From: Prevotella sp. tc2-28
GTDB lineage: Bacteria; Bacteroidota; Bacteroidia; Bacteroidales; Bacteroidaceae
Direction of reading: 5' to 3'
Length of the DNA: 64,000 nucleotides
NCBI RefSeq assembly: GCF_900107705.1
Contig: NZ_FNRE01000009.1
Span: forward strand, 1 to 64,000
Part shown: positions 7,232-15,863 of the stretch, piece by piece
Layout: every line of letters begins with the position of its first letter
Numbering within the stretch: the first letter of the stretch is position 1
Made by a program: the position numbers and the translations under genes
Notes under the pieces: model-generated
The model's input: the letters and a program-made list of their open reading frames with translations, nothing else
What the model was told of the DNA's origin: nothing
Databases searched by the model: none

Positions 7232-8007
7232 TATTACTCAGTTTTGATACGGAGGAATTTGATGTTCCTCGTGAGCATGGTGTAGACTTTACCTTGGAAG
7301 ACGGCATGAAGGTGTCAGTAGAAGGCACCAACCGCATCCTCGACGTCCTGAAACAGAACGGGGTGAAAGCCACGTTCTTCTGTACGGGCAACTTCGCCAA
7401 GAATGCCCCAGAGGTGATGCAACGCATCATGAACGAAGGGCACGAGGTGGCTTGTCATGGTGTAGACCATTGGCAACCCAAGGAGACCGACTTCGCCGTA
7501 TCAAAACAAATCGTAGAACAAGTGACCGGGCGCCAAGTATATGGTTACCGACAGCCACGCATGTTCCCCGTCAGCGACGAGGAGATAGAAAAGGCGGGCT
7601 ACCGATACAACTCCTCACTGAACCCCGCTTTCATTCCTGGGCGCTATATGCACCTGACAGAGCCCCGAACCTGGTTTATGAAGGGTGGTGTCATGCAGAT
7701 TCCTGCATCCGTCACACCACTCATCCGATTCCCGCTTTTCTGGTTGGCATTACACAATCTGCCACAAGCACTCTACCATTGGATGGTACGACGCGTGTTA
7801 AGCAAGGACGGCTATTTCGTCACCTATTTCCATCCCTGGGAGTTTTACGATCTGAAGGAGCATCCTGAATTTAAGATGCCTTTCATCATCAAAAACCATA
7901 GCGGACGCCAGATGATGCAGCGCTTGGATAGCCTCATCAAGATGCTGAAAGACCGCAACCACGAGTTTATCACTTTCACCGAATTTGTTAACCGACAACA
8001 TGTCTAG
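7228..8007 (+). CDS. Polysaccharide deacetylase family protein (NodB domain, CE4-like)
   Basis: 259 residues. NodB-fold motifs: LSFDTEEFD near the N-terminus (catalytic and metal-binding aspartates), then TFFCTGNFAKNAP and EGHEVACHGVDHW, where the histidines of the H(S/G)xxH metal site lie. The C-terminal TYFHPWEFYD is the fifth motif. No signal peptide, so the substrate is probably cytoplasmic or lipid-linked. The GT87-like gene follows with an 8-bp overlap. Likely deacetylates a sugar during surface glycan synthesis (inference from neighbours). Confidence 0.88.
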   Translation: MILLSFDTEEFDVPREHGVDFTLEDGMKVSVEGTNRILDVLKQNGVKATFFCTGNFAKNAPEVMQRIMNEGHEVACHGVDHWQPKETDFAVSKQIVEQVTGRQVYGYRQPRMFPVSDEEIEKAGYRYNSSLNPAFIPGRYMHLTEPRTWFMKGGVMQIPASVTPLIRFPLFWLALHNLPQALYHWMVRRVLSKDGYFVTYFHPWEFYDLKEHPEFKMPFIIKNHSGRQMMQRLDSLIKMLKDRNHEFITFTEFVNRQHV

Positions 8008-9256
8008 CAACTACTTTTCTGGCATGAGCAGTGCCTGTCTTACAATATGTCGTAACAACATCTCACAGTTGCTTAGGAAACCTTTTTTTCACGACTTTCG
8101 AACCATCCTTCTGCTCTGGGTTCTGATTTGCTTGATTGTTTCCTTGACTAAAGTCTACAATAGCGACAATAACTTCATGGTATTCAGAGGTGTCTGGGAA
8201 CATACCTTGGCACAATTACCCTTATATGACGCATACCCACAAGAATATAACGACATCAACCACTACGGTCCGTTTTTCTCTTTAGTCATAGCTCCTTTCG
8301 CACTCATGCCAAGATGGATTGGACTCTTATGTTGGCTCCTATTCTTAAGCCTGTTCCTGTACATTGGCGTTCGTCGCTCAGACCTGGCTAAGTTCCAACA
8401 GCTTTTTATCCTCTGGTTCTGTACTCATGAGTTACTTAACGCCCTCTTCATGCAGCAGTACAACATCGCAATCGTTGCAGGTATCTTATTGACATTCACC
8501 ATGATAGAACGTGGTAAAGATTTTTGGGGAGCATTCTTTATAGTGTTAGGAACCATGATAAAGCTCTACGGTATTGTTGGACTTGCATTCTTTTTCTTTT
8601 CCAAGAATAAAGTGACGCTAATCCTCTCATGCCTATTTTGGGGAATTGTCATGTTTGCTGCCCCCATGTTGATATCAAGTCCTGAATATGTTGTACAACA
8701 GTATGGCGAGTGGTATACTAACCTTATCGAGAAAAATGCCGACAACACCAACGTATTAACAGGCAACATGGCTGACCTCTCAACAAACATCTCACTATTG
8801 GGCATCGTGCGCAGGACTACTCAGATTATCACGTACAGTGATCTTTGGCTCATCATCCCTGGTGTCATTGCATTTGGCATTCCCTATCTGCGCATCAGCC
8901 AATACAAGAATATCGCTTTCCATCAGACGTTATTAGCTTCTGTATTGATGTTTACGGTATTGTTCAGTACTGGTTCAGAGAACAGCACCTACATCATCGC
9001 CTTCGTTGGAGTTGCCCTTTGGTATTGTTGTGCTCCTTGGAAGCGTTCAAGATGGGATGTGGCGCTAATGGTTATCGTTTTTATATTCTCCAGTCTTTCC
9101 CCTGGCGACCTTTTCCCAAAAGTTATCTATCGTGAGATTATACAACCTTATGCGCTGAAAGCCCTGCCAGTCAGCATTGTTTGGTTTAAACTCTGTTACG
9201 AGATGTATAATCGCGACTATTCGCCTCAGAGACCAGCAACCTCACTGACCACATAG
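8000..9256 (+). CDS. GT87-like (DUF2029) polytopic membrane glycosyltransferase, copy A
   Basis: About 418 residues with many hydrophobic helices. Family members use polyprenyl-phosphate-linked sugars outside the inner membrane. Conserved pieces shared with copy B (10787-11953) include FRGVW, YNDINHYGPFFSL, HELLNALFMQQYNIA, KLYGIVGLAFFFFSK and APMLISSPEY. The aspartate in DINHYGP is a candidate catalytic residue. The ATG at 8000 is chosen over a TTG at 7985. The 3' end overlaps the convergent GtrB-like gene by 31 bp. The two copies are clear paralogs in opposite orientation around the GtrA/GtrB pair. Confidence 0.8.
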   Translation: MSSNYFSGMSSACLTICRNNISQLLRKPFFHDFRTILLLWVLICLIVSLTKVYNSDNNFMVFRGVWEHTLAQLPLYDAYPQEYNDINHYGPFFSLVIAPFALMPRWIGLLCWLLFLSLFLYIGVRRSDLAKFQQLFILWFCTHELLNALFMQQYNIAIVAGILLTFTMIERGKDFWGAFFIVLGTMIKLYGIVGLAFFFFSKNKVTLILSCLFWGIVMFAAPMLISSPEYVVQQYGEWYTNLIEKNADNTNVLTGNMADLSTNISLLGIVRRTTQIITYSDLWLIIPGVIAFGIPYLRISQYKNIAFHQTLLASVLMFTVLFSTGSENSTYIIAFVGVALWYCCAPWKRSRWDVALMVIVFIFSSLSPGDLFPKVIYREIIQPYALKALPVSIVWFKLCYEMYNRDYSPQRPATSLTT

Positions 9257-10155
9257 ACCGGGCGCCCTTTGGTTTCATAAAAAATACGTCCCAAGTACTC
9301 ACCGATGATTCCAAGCGACAAGAGCTGGATTCCCCCTAAGAATAGGATTACGGTAATCAAGGTCGGATAACCTTGCACAGGGTCTCCCCAAACCAAAGTG
9401 GTAAGCAACACATAGCACATGAAAGCAAAGGCTACCAACGACACGATGAGCCCTAATAACGTTGCCAAACGTAAAGGAGCCGTCGTAAACGAGGTTACTC
9501 CGTCAATAGCCAGATTGAGCAGTCGGAAGAAATTAAAGGAAGACTTTCCCGCAAAGCGGTCACCTTGTTCAAACCAGATTTCATGCTTTCTGAAGCCAAT
9601 CCAACAATACATGCCTTTTGTATAGCGCTGTGTCTCACGCAGTTCCTTCAGTGCATTGATGCACTTACGGTCCAACAGGCGGAAATCACCTACATTTTCT
9701 AAGATTTCCACACGTGTTGCATGCTGCAACATACGATAGTAGAGCAAAGAGAACTGCTTGCGCAACCAACTTTCCTTTCCGCGCGTTATTCTTCTGGCAT
9801 ACACATCTTCGTAACCTTCTTCCCACTTTGCCAACATATCAGGGATTGCCGTAGGGGGATGCTGTAAGTCTGCATCCATAATGACCATACAATCACCTGT
9901 GGCATAATCGAACCCCGCCAACATCGCATTCTCCTTTCCGAAGTTTCTGGAAAGATTCACATAGCAAATTCGTGGATCCTTCTCACGCAGTTGTTTGATA
10001 ATATCAAACGTATAATCCTTACTGCCATCGTTAACCATTATGACCTCCCAATCATAGTTCTTCTGGCTATCCATCAACTCCTTCAATGCCTCATAGAGTG
10101 CATGCAAGGAAGCTTCTTCGTTATAACACGGGATAAGAATCGAGACCTTTTTCAT
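9226..10155 (-). CDS. GtrB/DPM-like polyprenyl-phosphate glycosyltransferase (GT2)
   Basis: 309 residues. GT2 domain: VSILIPCYNEEASL at the start, MVNDGSKD, and DADLQHPP as the metal-binding DxD region. Two hydrophobic helices at the C-terminus (APLRLATLLGLIVSLVAFAF and the following VILFLGGIQLLSLGIIGEYL) are typical of GtrB. It loads a sugar onto undecaprenyl phosphate on the cytoplasmic side. The frame extends to 10245, but the promoter -7 box at 10180-10187 and the family N-terminus fix the ATG at 10155. Together with GtrA and a GT87-type enzyme it makes up a three-component Gtr glycosylation system. Confidence 0.9.
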   Translation of the reverse strand: MKKVSILIPCYNEEASLHALYEALKELMDSQKNYDWEVIMVNDGSKDYTFDIIKQLREKDPRICYVNLSRNFGKENAMLAGFDYATGDCMVIMDADLQHPPTAIPDMLAKWEEGYEDVYARRITRGKESWLRKQFSLLYYRMLQHATRVEILENVGDFRLLDRKCINALKELRETQRYTKGMYCWIGFRKHEIWFEQGDRFAGKSSFNFFRLLNLAIDGVTSFTTAPLRLATLLGLIVSLVAFAFMCYVLLTTLVWGDPVQGYPTLITVILFLGGIQLLSLGIIGEYLGRIFYETKGRPVYVVSEVAGL

Positions 10156-10179
10156 TTCTTTTATTAAATTAACGCACTG

Positions 10180-10187
10180 CAAAGATA
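10180..10187 (-). promoter_or_regulatory. -7 box of the gtrB-like gene
   Basis: CAAAGATA on plus is TATCTTTG on minus, 25 bp before the ATG at 10155. It shows the longer upstream frame is not the real start. The 240 bp between this gene and gtrA (10156-10395) hold no convincing gene; apart from this box nothing else recognisable is seen. Confidence 0.6.
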
Positions 10188-10395
10188 TGGATATTTTCTG
10201 AATATTCCAAGGAAATTTGCTATATAGTGCAAGTTCTTCTGGCACAAGACAGGAATAACATCAGCCAGATTCCAGAACGAACAATCTACTATCTTATCGC
10301 TTCATGGTTCTTAATATAAGAATCAGAACATCCAGAGAGTTTACATTTAAAACTACAAACTATTGGCGATTTTAGTCTCCCTCGCCATCCTGTCT

Positions 10396-10809
10396 TTACC
10401 TCTTCTTAAAGGCGAAGAACTTCTGTCCTACGTAGTTGATAAGCATAAACAGACCCGTACCTACCAGCATGGCGATATTCTCAACAATAGTCTTGCTGAA
10501 GTGCATACTCTCCAGCGCATAACGCGTCAGAGGCAATGCCAAGCTATAGGCTATCAAGTAGCACACCACGATGTTCAGTGCAAACTTCACGATGCTTCGC
10601 CAGTCAGTGCCCTGATAGTGGAACGTGAAATGTTTGTTCAGGAAATAGCTTAGGATACTGCCAAAGAAATAGTCACAAAAAGAACTTACCCAATAACTGC
10701 AGCCAAAGACGTTGTAAAGCACAAACATGATAGCGGTACCGAACAGCGTATTAACCACCCCCACCACCAAAAAGGTCAGAAAGGTCTTATCGAATACTTT
10801 TTGCTGCAT
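10396..10809 (-). CDS. GtrA-family membrane protein
   Basis: About 137 residues with four hydrophobic helices and the GtrA signature: LVVGVVNTLFGTAIMF near the start and YFFGSILSYFLNKHFTF in the middle. GtrA proteins are thought to flip the polyprenyl-linked sugar across the inner membrane. The ATG at 10809 (MQQKVFDKTF) is preferred over 10830. It overlaps the end of the upstream GT87-like gene by 23 bp, so the two are probably translated together, with the GtrB-like gene downstream. Confidence 0.88.
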   Translation of the reverse strand: MQQKVFDKTFLTFLVVGVVNTLFGTAIMFVLYNVFGCSYWVSSFCDYFFGSILSYFLNKHFTFHYQGTDWRSIVKFALNIVVCYLIAYSLALPLTRYALESMHFSKTIVENIAMLVGTGLFMLINYVGQKFFAFKKR

Positions 10810-11953
10810 AGTCCTTAGTATACATCTCAAAACATAACTTCAACCAGATAAGCGTGACAGGCAGAGCCTTCAGGGCATAGGGTTGTACCCACTCCTTGCG
10901 GAGATAGGCGGGGAACAAGTCGCTGGGAGACAAACTGCTCAAGATGAAGGCAAACACCAACAGCGCCACATCCCAACCGTTACGTTGCCACGGAGCTGCA
11001 GTATACCAAATCACTATACCTACGAAGGGAATGATATAGCCACTCGACTCACTGCCGGTAGAGAACAGCACTACGAACATCAGCACCGAAGCGAGCAGGG
11101 TCTGACGGAAAGCCACATGCTGATATTGGCTGAAACGCAGATAGGGAACTGCAAACATCAGAAGTCCAGGAACGATGAGCCACAAATCACTGAACGTCAC
11201 GCCAAAGATACGATGTACCATACCTAAGACTGAGATATTCTGCGCTATGGAGTCTATATTATCGCCATTCTTAGCCACGATGTTGGCATACCACTCCTGG
11301 TATTGACCAATAATGTACTCGGGGCTACTAATCAACATAGGAGCCACGAAAAGAACAATGCCCCACCCTATCAACGACAAGACAAAGCGCACCTTATGCT
11401 TGGAGAAGAAGAAGAACGCCAAACCCACTATACCATAGAGCTTCACAAACGTACCCAGCATGATAAAAAAGGCCGCTTCCGTATCTCGCTCCTTCTCAAT
11501 CAGGAAGAAGGCAAGCACGATGATGGCAGCTATAGCGATGTTAAACTGCTGCATATAAAGGGCTGTCAACAGTTCATGGGCACAGAACCACAAAACGAAC
11601 AACTGCTGGTATTTCGTCATGTCGGAACGACGGATAGCCACATACAGGAACAACGACAGAGCCACACACCATAACAGCATGCCAAGCCACTCTGGCACAA
11701 CGGCAAACGGAGCGAAAACGAGTGAGAACAGCGGACCGTAGTGGTTGATATCCCAATACTCGGCAGGATATTCCGCAAAGAGTGATACCTGTTGCCATGT
11801 ATGCCAGAAGACACCTCGGAAAACAAGGAAATTATTATGACTATGCATCTTCATGACAGCTGCCAGAACACCTAACAGCAACCACAACCCTAACAGGGTG
11901 CGATAGTCATGAAAAAACGGTTTGGCGAAAAACGCCTTGCACTTATCTTTCAT
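10787..11953 (-). CDS. GT87-like (DUF2029) polytopic membrane glycosyltransferase, copy B
   Basis: 388 residues, multi-helix membrane protein, paralog of copy A (8000-9256) along its whole length: PFFHDYRTLLGLW, VFRGVFWHTW, DINHYGPLFSLVFAPFA, HELLTALYMQQFNIA, KLYGIVGLAFFFFSKHK and LISSPEYIIGQY align directly. It is shorter because a stretch of about 12 residues after the NADN/NGDN motif is missing. Likely the periplasmic sugar transferase that uses the lipid-linked sugar made by GtrB and flipped by GtrA. The start at 11953 follows a -7 box (TAATTTTG, 11980-11973 on minus). Confidence 0.82.
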   Translation of the reverse strand: MKDKCKAFFAKPFFHDYRTLLGLWLLLGVLAAVMKMHSHNNFLVFRGVFWHTWQQVSLFAEYPAEYWDINHYGPLFSLVFAPFAVVPEWLGMLLWCVALSLFLYVAIRRSDMTKYQQLFVLWFCAHELLTALYMQQFNIAIAAIIVLAFFLIEKERDTEAAFFIMLGTFVKLYGIVGLAFFFFSKHKVRFVLSLIGWGIVLFVAPMLISSPEYIIGQYQEWYANIVAKNGDNIDSIAQNISVLGMVHRIFGVTFSDLWLIVPGLLMFAVPYLRFSQYQHVAFRQTLLASVLMFVVLFSTGSESSGYIIPFVGIVIWYTAAPWQRNGWDVALLVFAFILSSLSPSDLFPAYLRKEWVQPYALKALPVTLIWLKLCFEMYTKDYAAKSIR

Positions 11954-11968
11954 TATTTACATATTTTG

Positions 11969-12000
11969 TTTGCAAAATTACAAAAAAATCCCTAAATTTG
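11969..12000 (+). promoter_or_regulatory. Near-leaderless promoter of the GT2 gene
   Basis: TTTG at 11969-11972, 20-bp spacer, TAAATTTG at 11993-12000; ATG begins at 12006. The transcript would start at or within a few bases of the start codon. A minus-strand -7 box (11973-11980) for the divergent GT87-like gene lies inside the spacer, so the two promoters overlap and should compete. Confidence 0.65.
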
Positions 12001-12005
12001 CACAC

Positions 12006-12767
12006 ATGAACGAGAAAAATAAGATATCAGTAGTCATCAACACCTATAATGCCGAGCAGCATCTGGACAGGGTGTTGACTGCAGTCAAGGACTTTGACGA
12101 AATACTGATATGCGACATGGAGAGTACGGACCACACACTGGAAATCGCCCGAAAACACCATTGCCGCATCGTCACGTTCGAACGCAAGCAATACAATATA
12201 GTGGAACCTGCCCGTGAATATGCCATTCATGAAGCCAGCAACGAATGGGTACTCGTAGTAGATGCAGACGAAGTGGTTACACCCGCACTGAAAAACTATC
12301 TCTACACGCTTGTTCAGCAGGAGCATTGTCCTGACGGATTATTCATTCCACGCAAGAACTACTTCATGGGACGTTTCATGCGTTGCCACTATCCTGACCA
12401 CATCCTACGTTTCTTCCGTAAAGACAAGACCCACTGGCCTGCTATTATCCATTGTGTACCTGAGGTAGCAGGACGGGTGGAGAAGATTCCCGCCAAACGA
12501 AAAGAGTTGGCATTTGAGCATTTAGCCAACGACACTATAGAGAACATTGTCTACAAGACCAACCAATACACTCGCAACGAACTGGAACGGAAGCAGCATA
12601 AGCACTATGGGACAATGGCTTTTTTCTGGCGTCCCTTCTTCCGTTTTTTCAAAACCTACATCCTGAAAGGCGCCATTCTTGATGGTCGTCCAGGATTTAT
12701 CAAAGCCGTATTGGAAGGCTATTATCAGTTCATCTTCCTCGCCAAGAAATACGAGCAATCTATTTGA
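12006..12767 (+). CDS. GT2 glycosyltransferase, WaaE/KdtX-like (LPS core)
   Basis: 253 residues. GT2 fold with ISVVINTYNAEQHL at the start, CDMESTDHT, and VVDADEVVTP as the metal-binding DxD. This pattern (EPAREYAIHEASNEWVLVVD) is typical of the WaaE/KdtX group, which adds a sugar to the LPS inner core. The C-terminus has a hydrophobic segment. The open frame starts at 11922, but the promoter at 11969-12000 sets the ATG at 12006. Its end overlaps the convergent GT6 gene by 8 bp. Confidence 0.85.
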   Translation: MNEKNKISVVINTYNAEQHLDRVLTAVKDFDEILICDMESTDHTLEIARKHHCRIVTFERKQYNIVEPAREYAIHEASNEWVLVVDADEVVTPALKNYLYTLVQQEHCPDGLFIPRKNYFMGRFMRCHYPDHILRFFRKDKTHWPAIIHCVPEVAGRVEKIPAKRKELAFEHLANDTIENIVYKTNQYTRNELERKQHKHYGTMAFFWRPFFRFFKTYILKGAILDGRPGFIKAVLEGYYQFIFLAKKYEQSI

Positions 12768-13533
12768 TTAGTCCGATTCTACGTATCAGCTTACGAAACC
12801 AGGTATTGGTGTGTTCACGCCCTTTGTAATTACGGAGCCAACTACGTCCCAACACATCTTCTTTGCGTCGGAGAATTATTTTGGCATGACGAGGCTCGCT
12901 CCAGTTGGCAGGTTTACCCATCACACGTGTCATGCGCTTCACGCTTTTACCGACTAAGAATCGATTAAGAACAGACTCGTCGTGCCAAATCGGCATAATG
13001 CCATGTTCCAAATCTAAATCAACCAATCGGTTACATTCCTCTATCAGCTGTAAATAAGGGCGGCACTTTCCACCGTTCAAAGCTCCTGAGAAGTAGTAGT
13101 CAGTTTCTCCAGGAGCGACACAGTTCACAGACGCCATACGCGATTCGTGCCCGAGATGATCTGGAGCCTCCGCCATGCATAGGGCAGAATAATCCTCATC
13201 GACAGGCAGCAGGTCGCTTGCTGTAACCTGTGCTACAATCTCTGCATTGGCGTTAAAAAAGAAAAGATAGTCGTTATCTTGTAACTGTTCTTTGATTCTA
13301 TTAAATATTTTAAAACGGAACAAGGAGTTGCACGGCCAACCCATATCGTCTTGATGGAATACCTGCACCTGCTCATTGGACTCAATATCCGCTTCTTTAT
13401 CTGTAAAAACGTAGTAATGTTTCTCTGCCTCCGTAACCAAGAACTGTTCACAACTCTTATAAAAACCAGACCAGAAACAAGCATAACGTCCTATCCCTAT
13501 ATATAGTATTCCTATCTTCATATCCGTAATCAT
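12760..13533 (-). CDS. GT6-family glycosyltransferase (ABO/alpha-1,3-Gal(NAc) transferase-like)
   Basis: 257 residues (or 253 from the ATG at 13521). GT6 contains the human ABO enzymes; bacterial members transfer Gal or GalNAc in alpha-1,3 linkage to fucosylated or plain galactose. Visible: FFFNANAEIV with N94-A95-N96, the NxN that replaces the metal-binding DxD in most bacterial GT6 proteins; YYFSGALNGGK; and HGIMPIWHDESVLNRFL, matching the WHDES acceptor/catalytic region of ABO (Glu186 here). No membrane anchor, so it acts in the cytoplasm. The start codon overlaps the stop of the acyltransferase gene (TAATG), implying coupling. A GT11 fucosyltransferase lies 2.3 kb away. Confidence 0.88.
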   Translation of the reverse strand: MITDMKIGILYIGIGRYACFWSGFYKSCEQFLVTEAEKHYYVFTDKEADIESNEQVQVFHQDDMGWPCNSLFRFKIFNRIKEQLQDNDYLFFFNANAEIVAQVTASDLLPVDEDYSALCMAEAPDHLGHESRMASVNCVAPGETDYYFSGALNGGKCRPYLQLIEECNRLVDLDLEHGIMPIWHDESVLNRFLVGKSVKRMTRVMGKPANWSEPRHAKIILRRKEDVLGRSWLRNYKGREHTNTWFRKLIRRIGLIK

Positions 13534-14456
13534 TATAGTTTGTTTAATATACGCTCACGCTCCTTCTCATCGGGGAAATAATCCACAAAATCTTTCCACT
13601 TTCTTTTCCATCGGTTATGGCTCCACAACCAATACTCTGGATTACGCATAATGCTCTCCTCTAATAAACGATAGTATTTTTCGGTTATCGCAAACTTGGG
13701 AACATTCTCCAGGTCATCACACATCTTTATCACCTTGGCGACATAGTAACCCCTACGGGGTCTGTAGATATCCAAATAATAGACGGAAGTGTTCAACAAG
13801 CGAGCTATACGTTCTGCGCCAGTGTATGTAGGAGTCTCATGATGTAAGAAAGTAGGCCAGTAGTGCATACTGCTGAATCCGGGAACTTGATCAGAGATAT
13901 ATCCCGTCACAGACAAGCGTCCCTCCTTCTTCCATTGTCGCAGTATGGAAAAAGCTTCTTTCATTATCAGTGAATGTGCTCCGAAACGTTCTCGTGAGCG
14001 AAGGAAGAGTTTATCTATTGACTTATTTTCTATAGGATGATACAATTGAGCAAAGGTTCCTTTATCTTTGACATGAAGTGGCAACGAACTTATCCACTCC
14101 CAATTACAATAGTGTCCCAGATAGATGGTTATATCACGACCGTTATCCAGTTCTGCATTGAGTTGCTCCACACCTTCAAATTGCATACGACGACGCATCT
14201 CATCTCGGGATATAGAAAACATCTTAACAGTTTCTACTATATAATCACAAAACCAATGATAAAAGCCGTGTTCAATATGTCTAAGTTCAGCGTCAGATTT
14301 CTCTGGAAACGATGTTGACAGATTATTTCTTACCACCTTCTTCCGATATCCGGCTATTCGATATATAAAGAAATACAATATATCTGAAATCACATAATGC
14401 ACTCGAAAAGGCAGCAATGAGAAAATATACCAGAAAGCAAAGATTATATAATACAT
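13533..14456 (-). CDS. Lipid A biosynthesis acyltransferase (LpxL/HtrB family)
   Basis: 307 residues. An N-terminal hydrophobic helix (IIFAFWYIFSLLPF) anchors it in the inner membrane. The acyltransferase core shows LGHYCNWEW with the catalytic His and acidic residue, and later SDQVPGFSS. It adds a secondary acyl chain to the lipid A precursor. A -7 box (CAAAGATA on plus, 14479-14486) lies 22 bp before the ATG. Translational overlap with the downstream GT6 gene puts a sugar transferase and a lipid A enzyme in one unit, in keeping with LPS assembly. Confidence 0.9.
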   Translation of the reverse strand: MYYIIFAFWYIFSLLPFRVHYVISDILYFFIYRIAGYRKKVVRNNLSTSFPEKSDAELRHIEHGFYHWFCDYIVETVKMFSISRDEMRRRMQFEGVEQLNAELDNGRDITIYLGHYCNWEWISSLPLHVKDKGTFAQLYHPIENKSIDKLFLRSRERFGAHSLIMKEAFSILRQWKKEGRLSVTGYISDQVPGFSSMHYWPTFLHHETPTYTGAERIARLLNTSVYYLDIYRPRRGYYVAKVIKMCDDLENVPKFAITEKYYRLLEESIMRNPEYWLWSHNRWKRKWKDFVDYFPDEKERERILNKL

Positions 14457-14478
14457 TATTTCCCGTTTTTAACTTTTG

Positions 14479-14486
14479 CAAAGATA
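14479..14486 (-). promoter_or_regulatory. -7 box of the lpxL-like gene
   Basis: TATCTTTG read on minus. The interval 14487-14674 contains no gene; it is AT-rich and includes a direct repeat of ATCCTAAAT at about 14619 and 14629, just upstream of the GT4 promoter, of unknown role. Confidence 0.55.
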
Positions 14487-14674
14487 CATAATAATGAATA
14501 AAAGACCTAATTTTATGGGACTTTTCTTTCATTTTTGTAGAAACACACCCCTAAACCCTTCACGCTTATCGAAAAAAAATGAAAATTCTGGCAGACAAGG
14601 AGAAACTCATGAAGAGAAATCCTAAATTATCCTAAATAGAAATATTATAACTTGGATAATCAGCGCGAAAGAAG

Positions 14675-14682
14675 TATCTTTG
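14675..14682 (+). promoter_or_regulatory. -7 box of the GT4/GT11 operon
   Basis: TATCTTTG, 17 bp before the ATG at 14700; the -33 site is CTTG/TTGG (about 14651-14655), a weak match. Confidence 0.55.
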
Positions 14683-14699
14683 TACCAAAAAGAGCGATC

Positions 14700-15863
14700 A
14701 TGAAACATATTTTGTTCATCCTCAGCAGGTTCCTTGACGGAGGCATTGACATAGTACTGGTCGACTACCTACGTCAATTGGCGCAATGCCCTGATTATCA
14801 GATAGGATTGGCTGTCAGCACGAAGATGGACGAACTGGAAGTTTTCTCTGACATCGTACCTCGGAACGTCAGTGTATATCATTTAGTAGAAAGTAAATAT
14901 CTGACCCGTTGGCGAAAACAAAAAATTGTCAGCAAGCTGCCCCTTATGACTAAGATATACGACGAGTTACTACTGTCACCTATTCGTCGTTACCTCATCA
15001 AGAAAGGATTAAACGAGCTTGCACGCAAATATGACATACTGATAGACTTTGACTGTTGCCATTACGCCTATCTGAAGAGTATTCCTAAAAAGAAAATTGC
15101 ATGGTACCACTTTAGTTTCAAACATCTCATGGAACAAAATCCACGCAGGACGACGCGAATAGGGAAGTATCTGACCTATTACGACCACATCGTCGTCATC
15201 TCCAAAGCTATGAAAGAAGAAGGAGAGGAACTATTCCCGTGGCTTGACGGAAAGTGGAAACTCATTTATAACGCTAAAGATAAGCTATTACTTGAACAAC
15301 GGGCAAACGAAGCCATTGACGACCCACGTATCCATCAGTCTTATATTCTAGCCGTAGAACGGCTGGAAGAATCTCAGAAAGACACGTCAACCCTACTTCA
15401 AGCATACAAAATATTAAAAGAAACCTATCATCAGCCCGAGAAGCTTTTCATCCTTGGAAAAGGGCGTGACAAAGACATGCTACAACAGCTTGCCGTAGAA
15501 TTGGGAATCCCGGAGAATGTCGTTTTCCTAGGGTTCACCGCTAATCCATATCCTTGGATAAAGCACGCCAAGATGATAGCCCACAGCGCAAAAATGGAGG
15601 GACTGCCCACCGCTATGATAGAGTCACTCATCCTCGGAAAACTGATTGTTGCCACAGATTGTCCAACAGGGCCTCGTGAGATTCTCGACGACGGGAAAGC
15701 AGGATTGTTGGTGCCTGTAGGAGACGCACGAGCAATGGCAGAGGCCATTCATCAGCTACTGTCTGACAAGCAACTGCAACAACATATACACCATCAGGCA
15801 GAAAAGCACCAACAAGAATTTCTCTTTAAATCCACTCTTAAACACTTCAATGAACTGATATGA
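14700..15863 (+). CDS. GT4-family glycosyltransferase (GT-B fold)
   Basis: About 387 residues. The C-terminal nucleotide-sugar domain has LAVERLEESQKDTSTLLQAY, LFILGKGRDKDML, and AHSAKMEGLPTAMIESLILGK, which holds the EGLPTAMIE version of the E-x7-E motif. The N-terminal acceptor domain is more variable. The open frame starts at 14652, but the promoter and MKHILFILSRFLDGG fix the start at 14700. The stop overlaps the GT11 start (ATGA), so both are made together. Donor and acceptor cannot be predicted. Confidence 0.88.
   Translation: MKHILFILSRFLDGGIDIVLVDYLRQLAQCPDYQIGLAVSTKMDELEVFSDIVPRNVSVYHLVESKYLTRWRKQKIVSKLPLMTKIYDELLLSPIRRYLIKKGLNELARKYDILIDFDCCHYAYLKSIPKKKIAWYHFSFKHLMEQNPRRTTRIGKYLTYYDHIVVISKAMKEEGEELFPWLDGKWKLIYNAKDKLLLEQRANEAIDDPRIHQSYILAVERLEESQKDTSTLLQAYKILKETYHQPEKLFILGKGRDKDMLQQLAVELGIPENVVFLGFTANPYPWIKHAKMIAHSAKMEGLPTAMIESLILGKLIVATDCPTGPREILDDGKAGLLVPVGDARAMAEAIHQLLSDKQLQQHIHHQAEKHQQEFLFKSTLKHFNELI

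Noticed and set aside
10246-10395. Hidden small gene between the gtrB- and gtrA-like genes
   Set aside because: No frame with start, plausible length and family resemblance; no terminator or RNA fold stood out.
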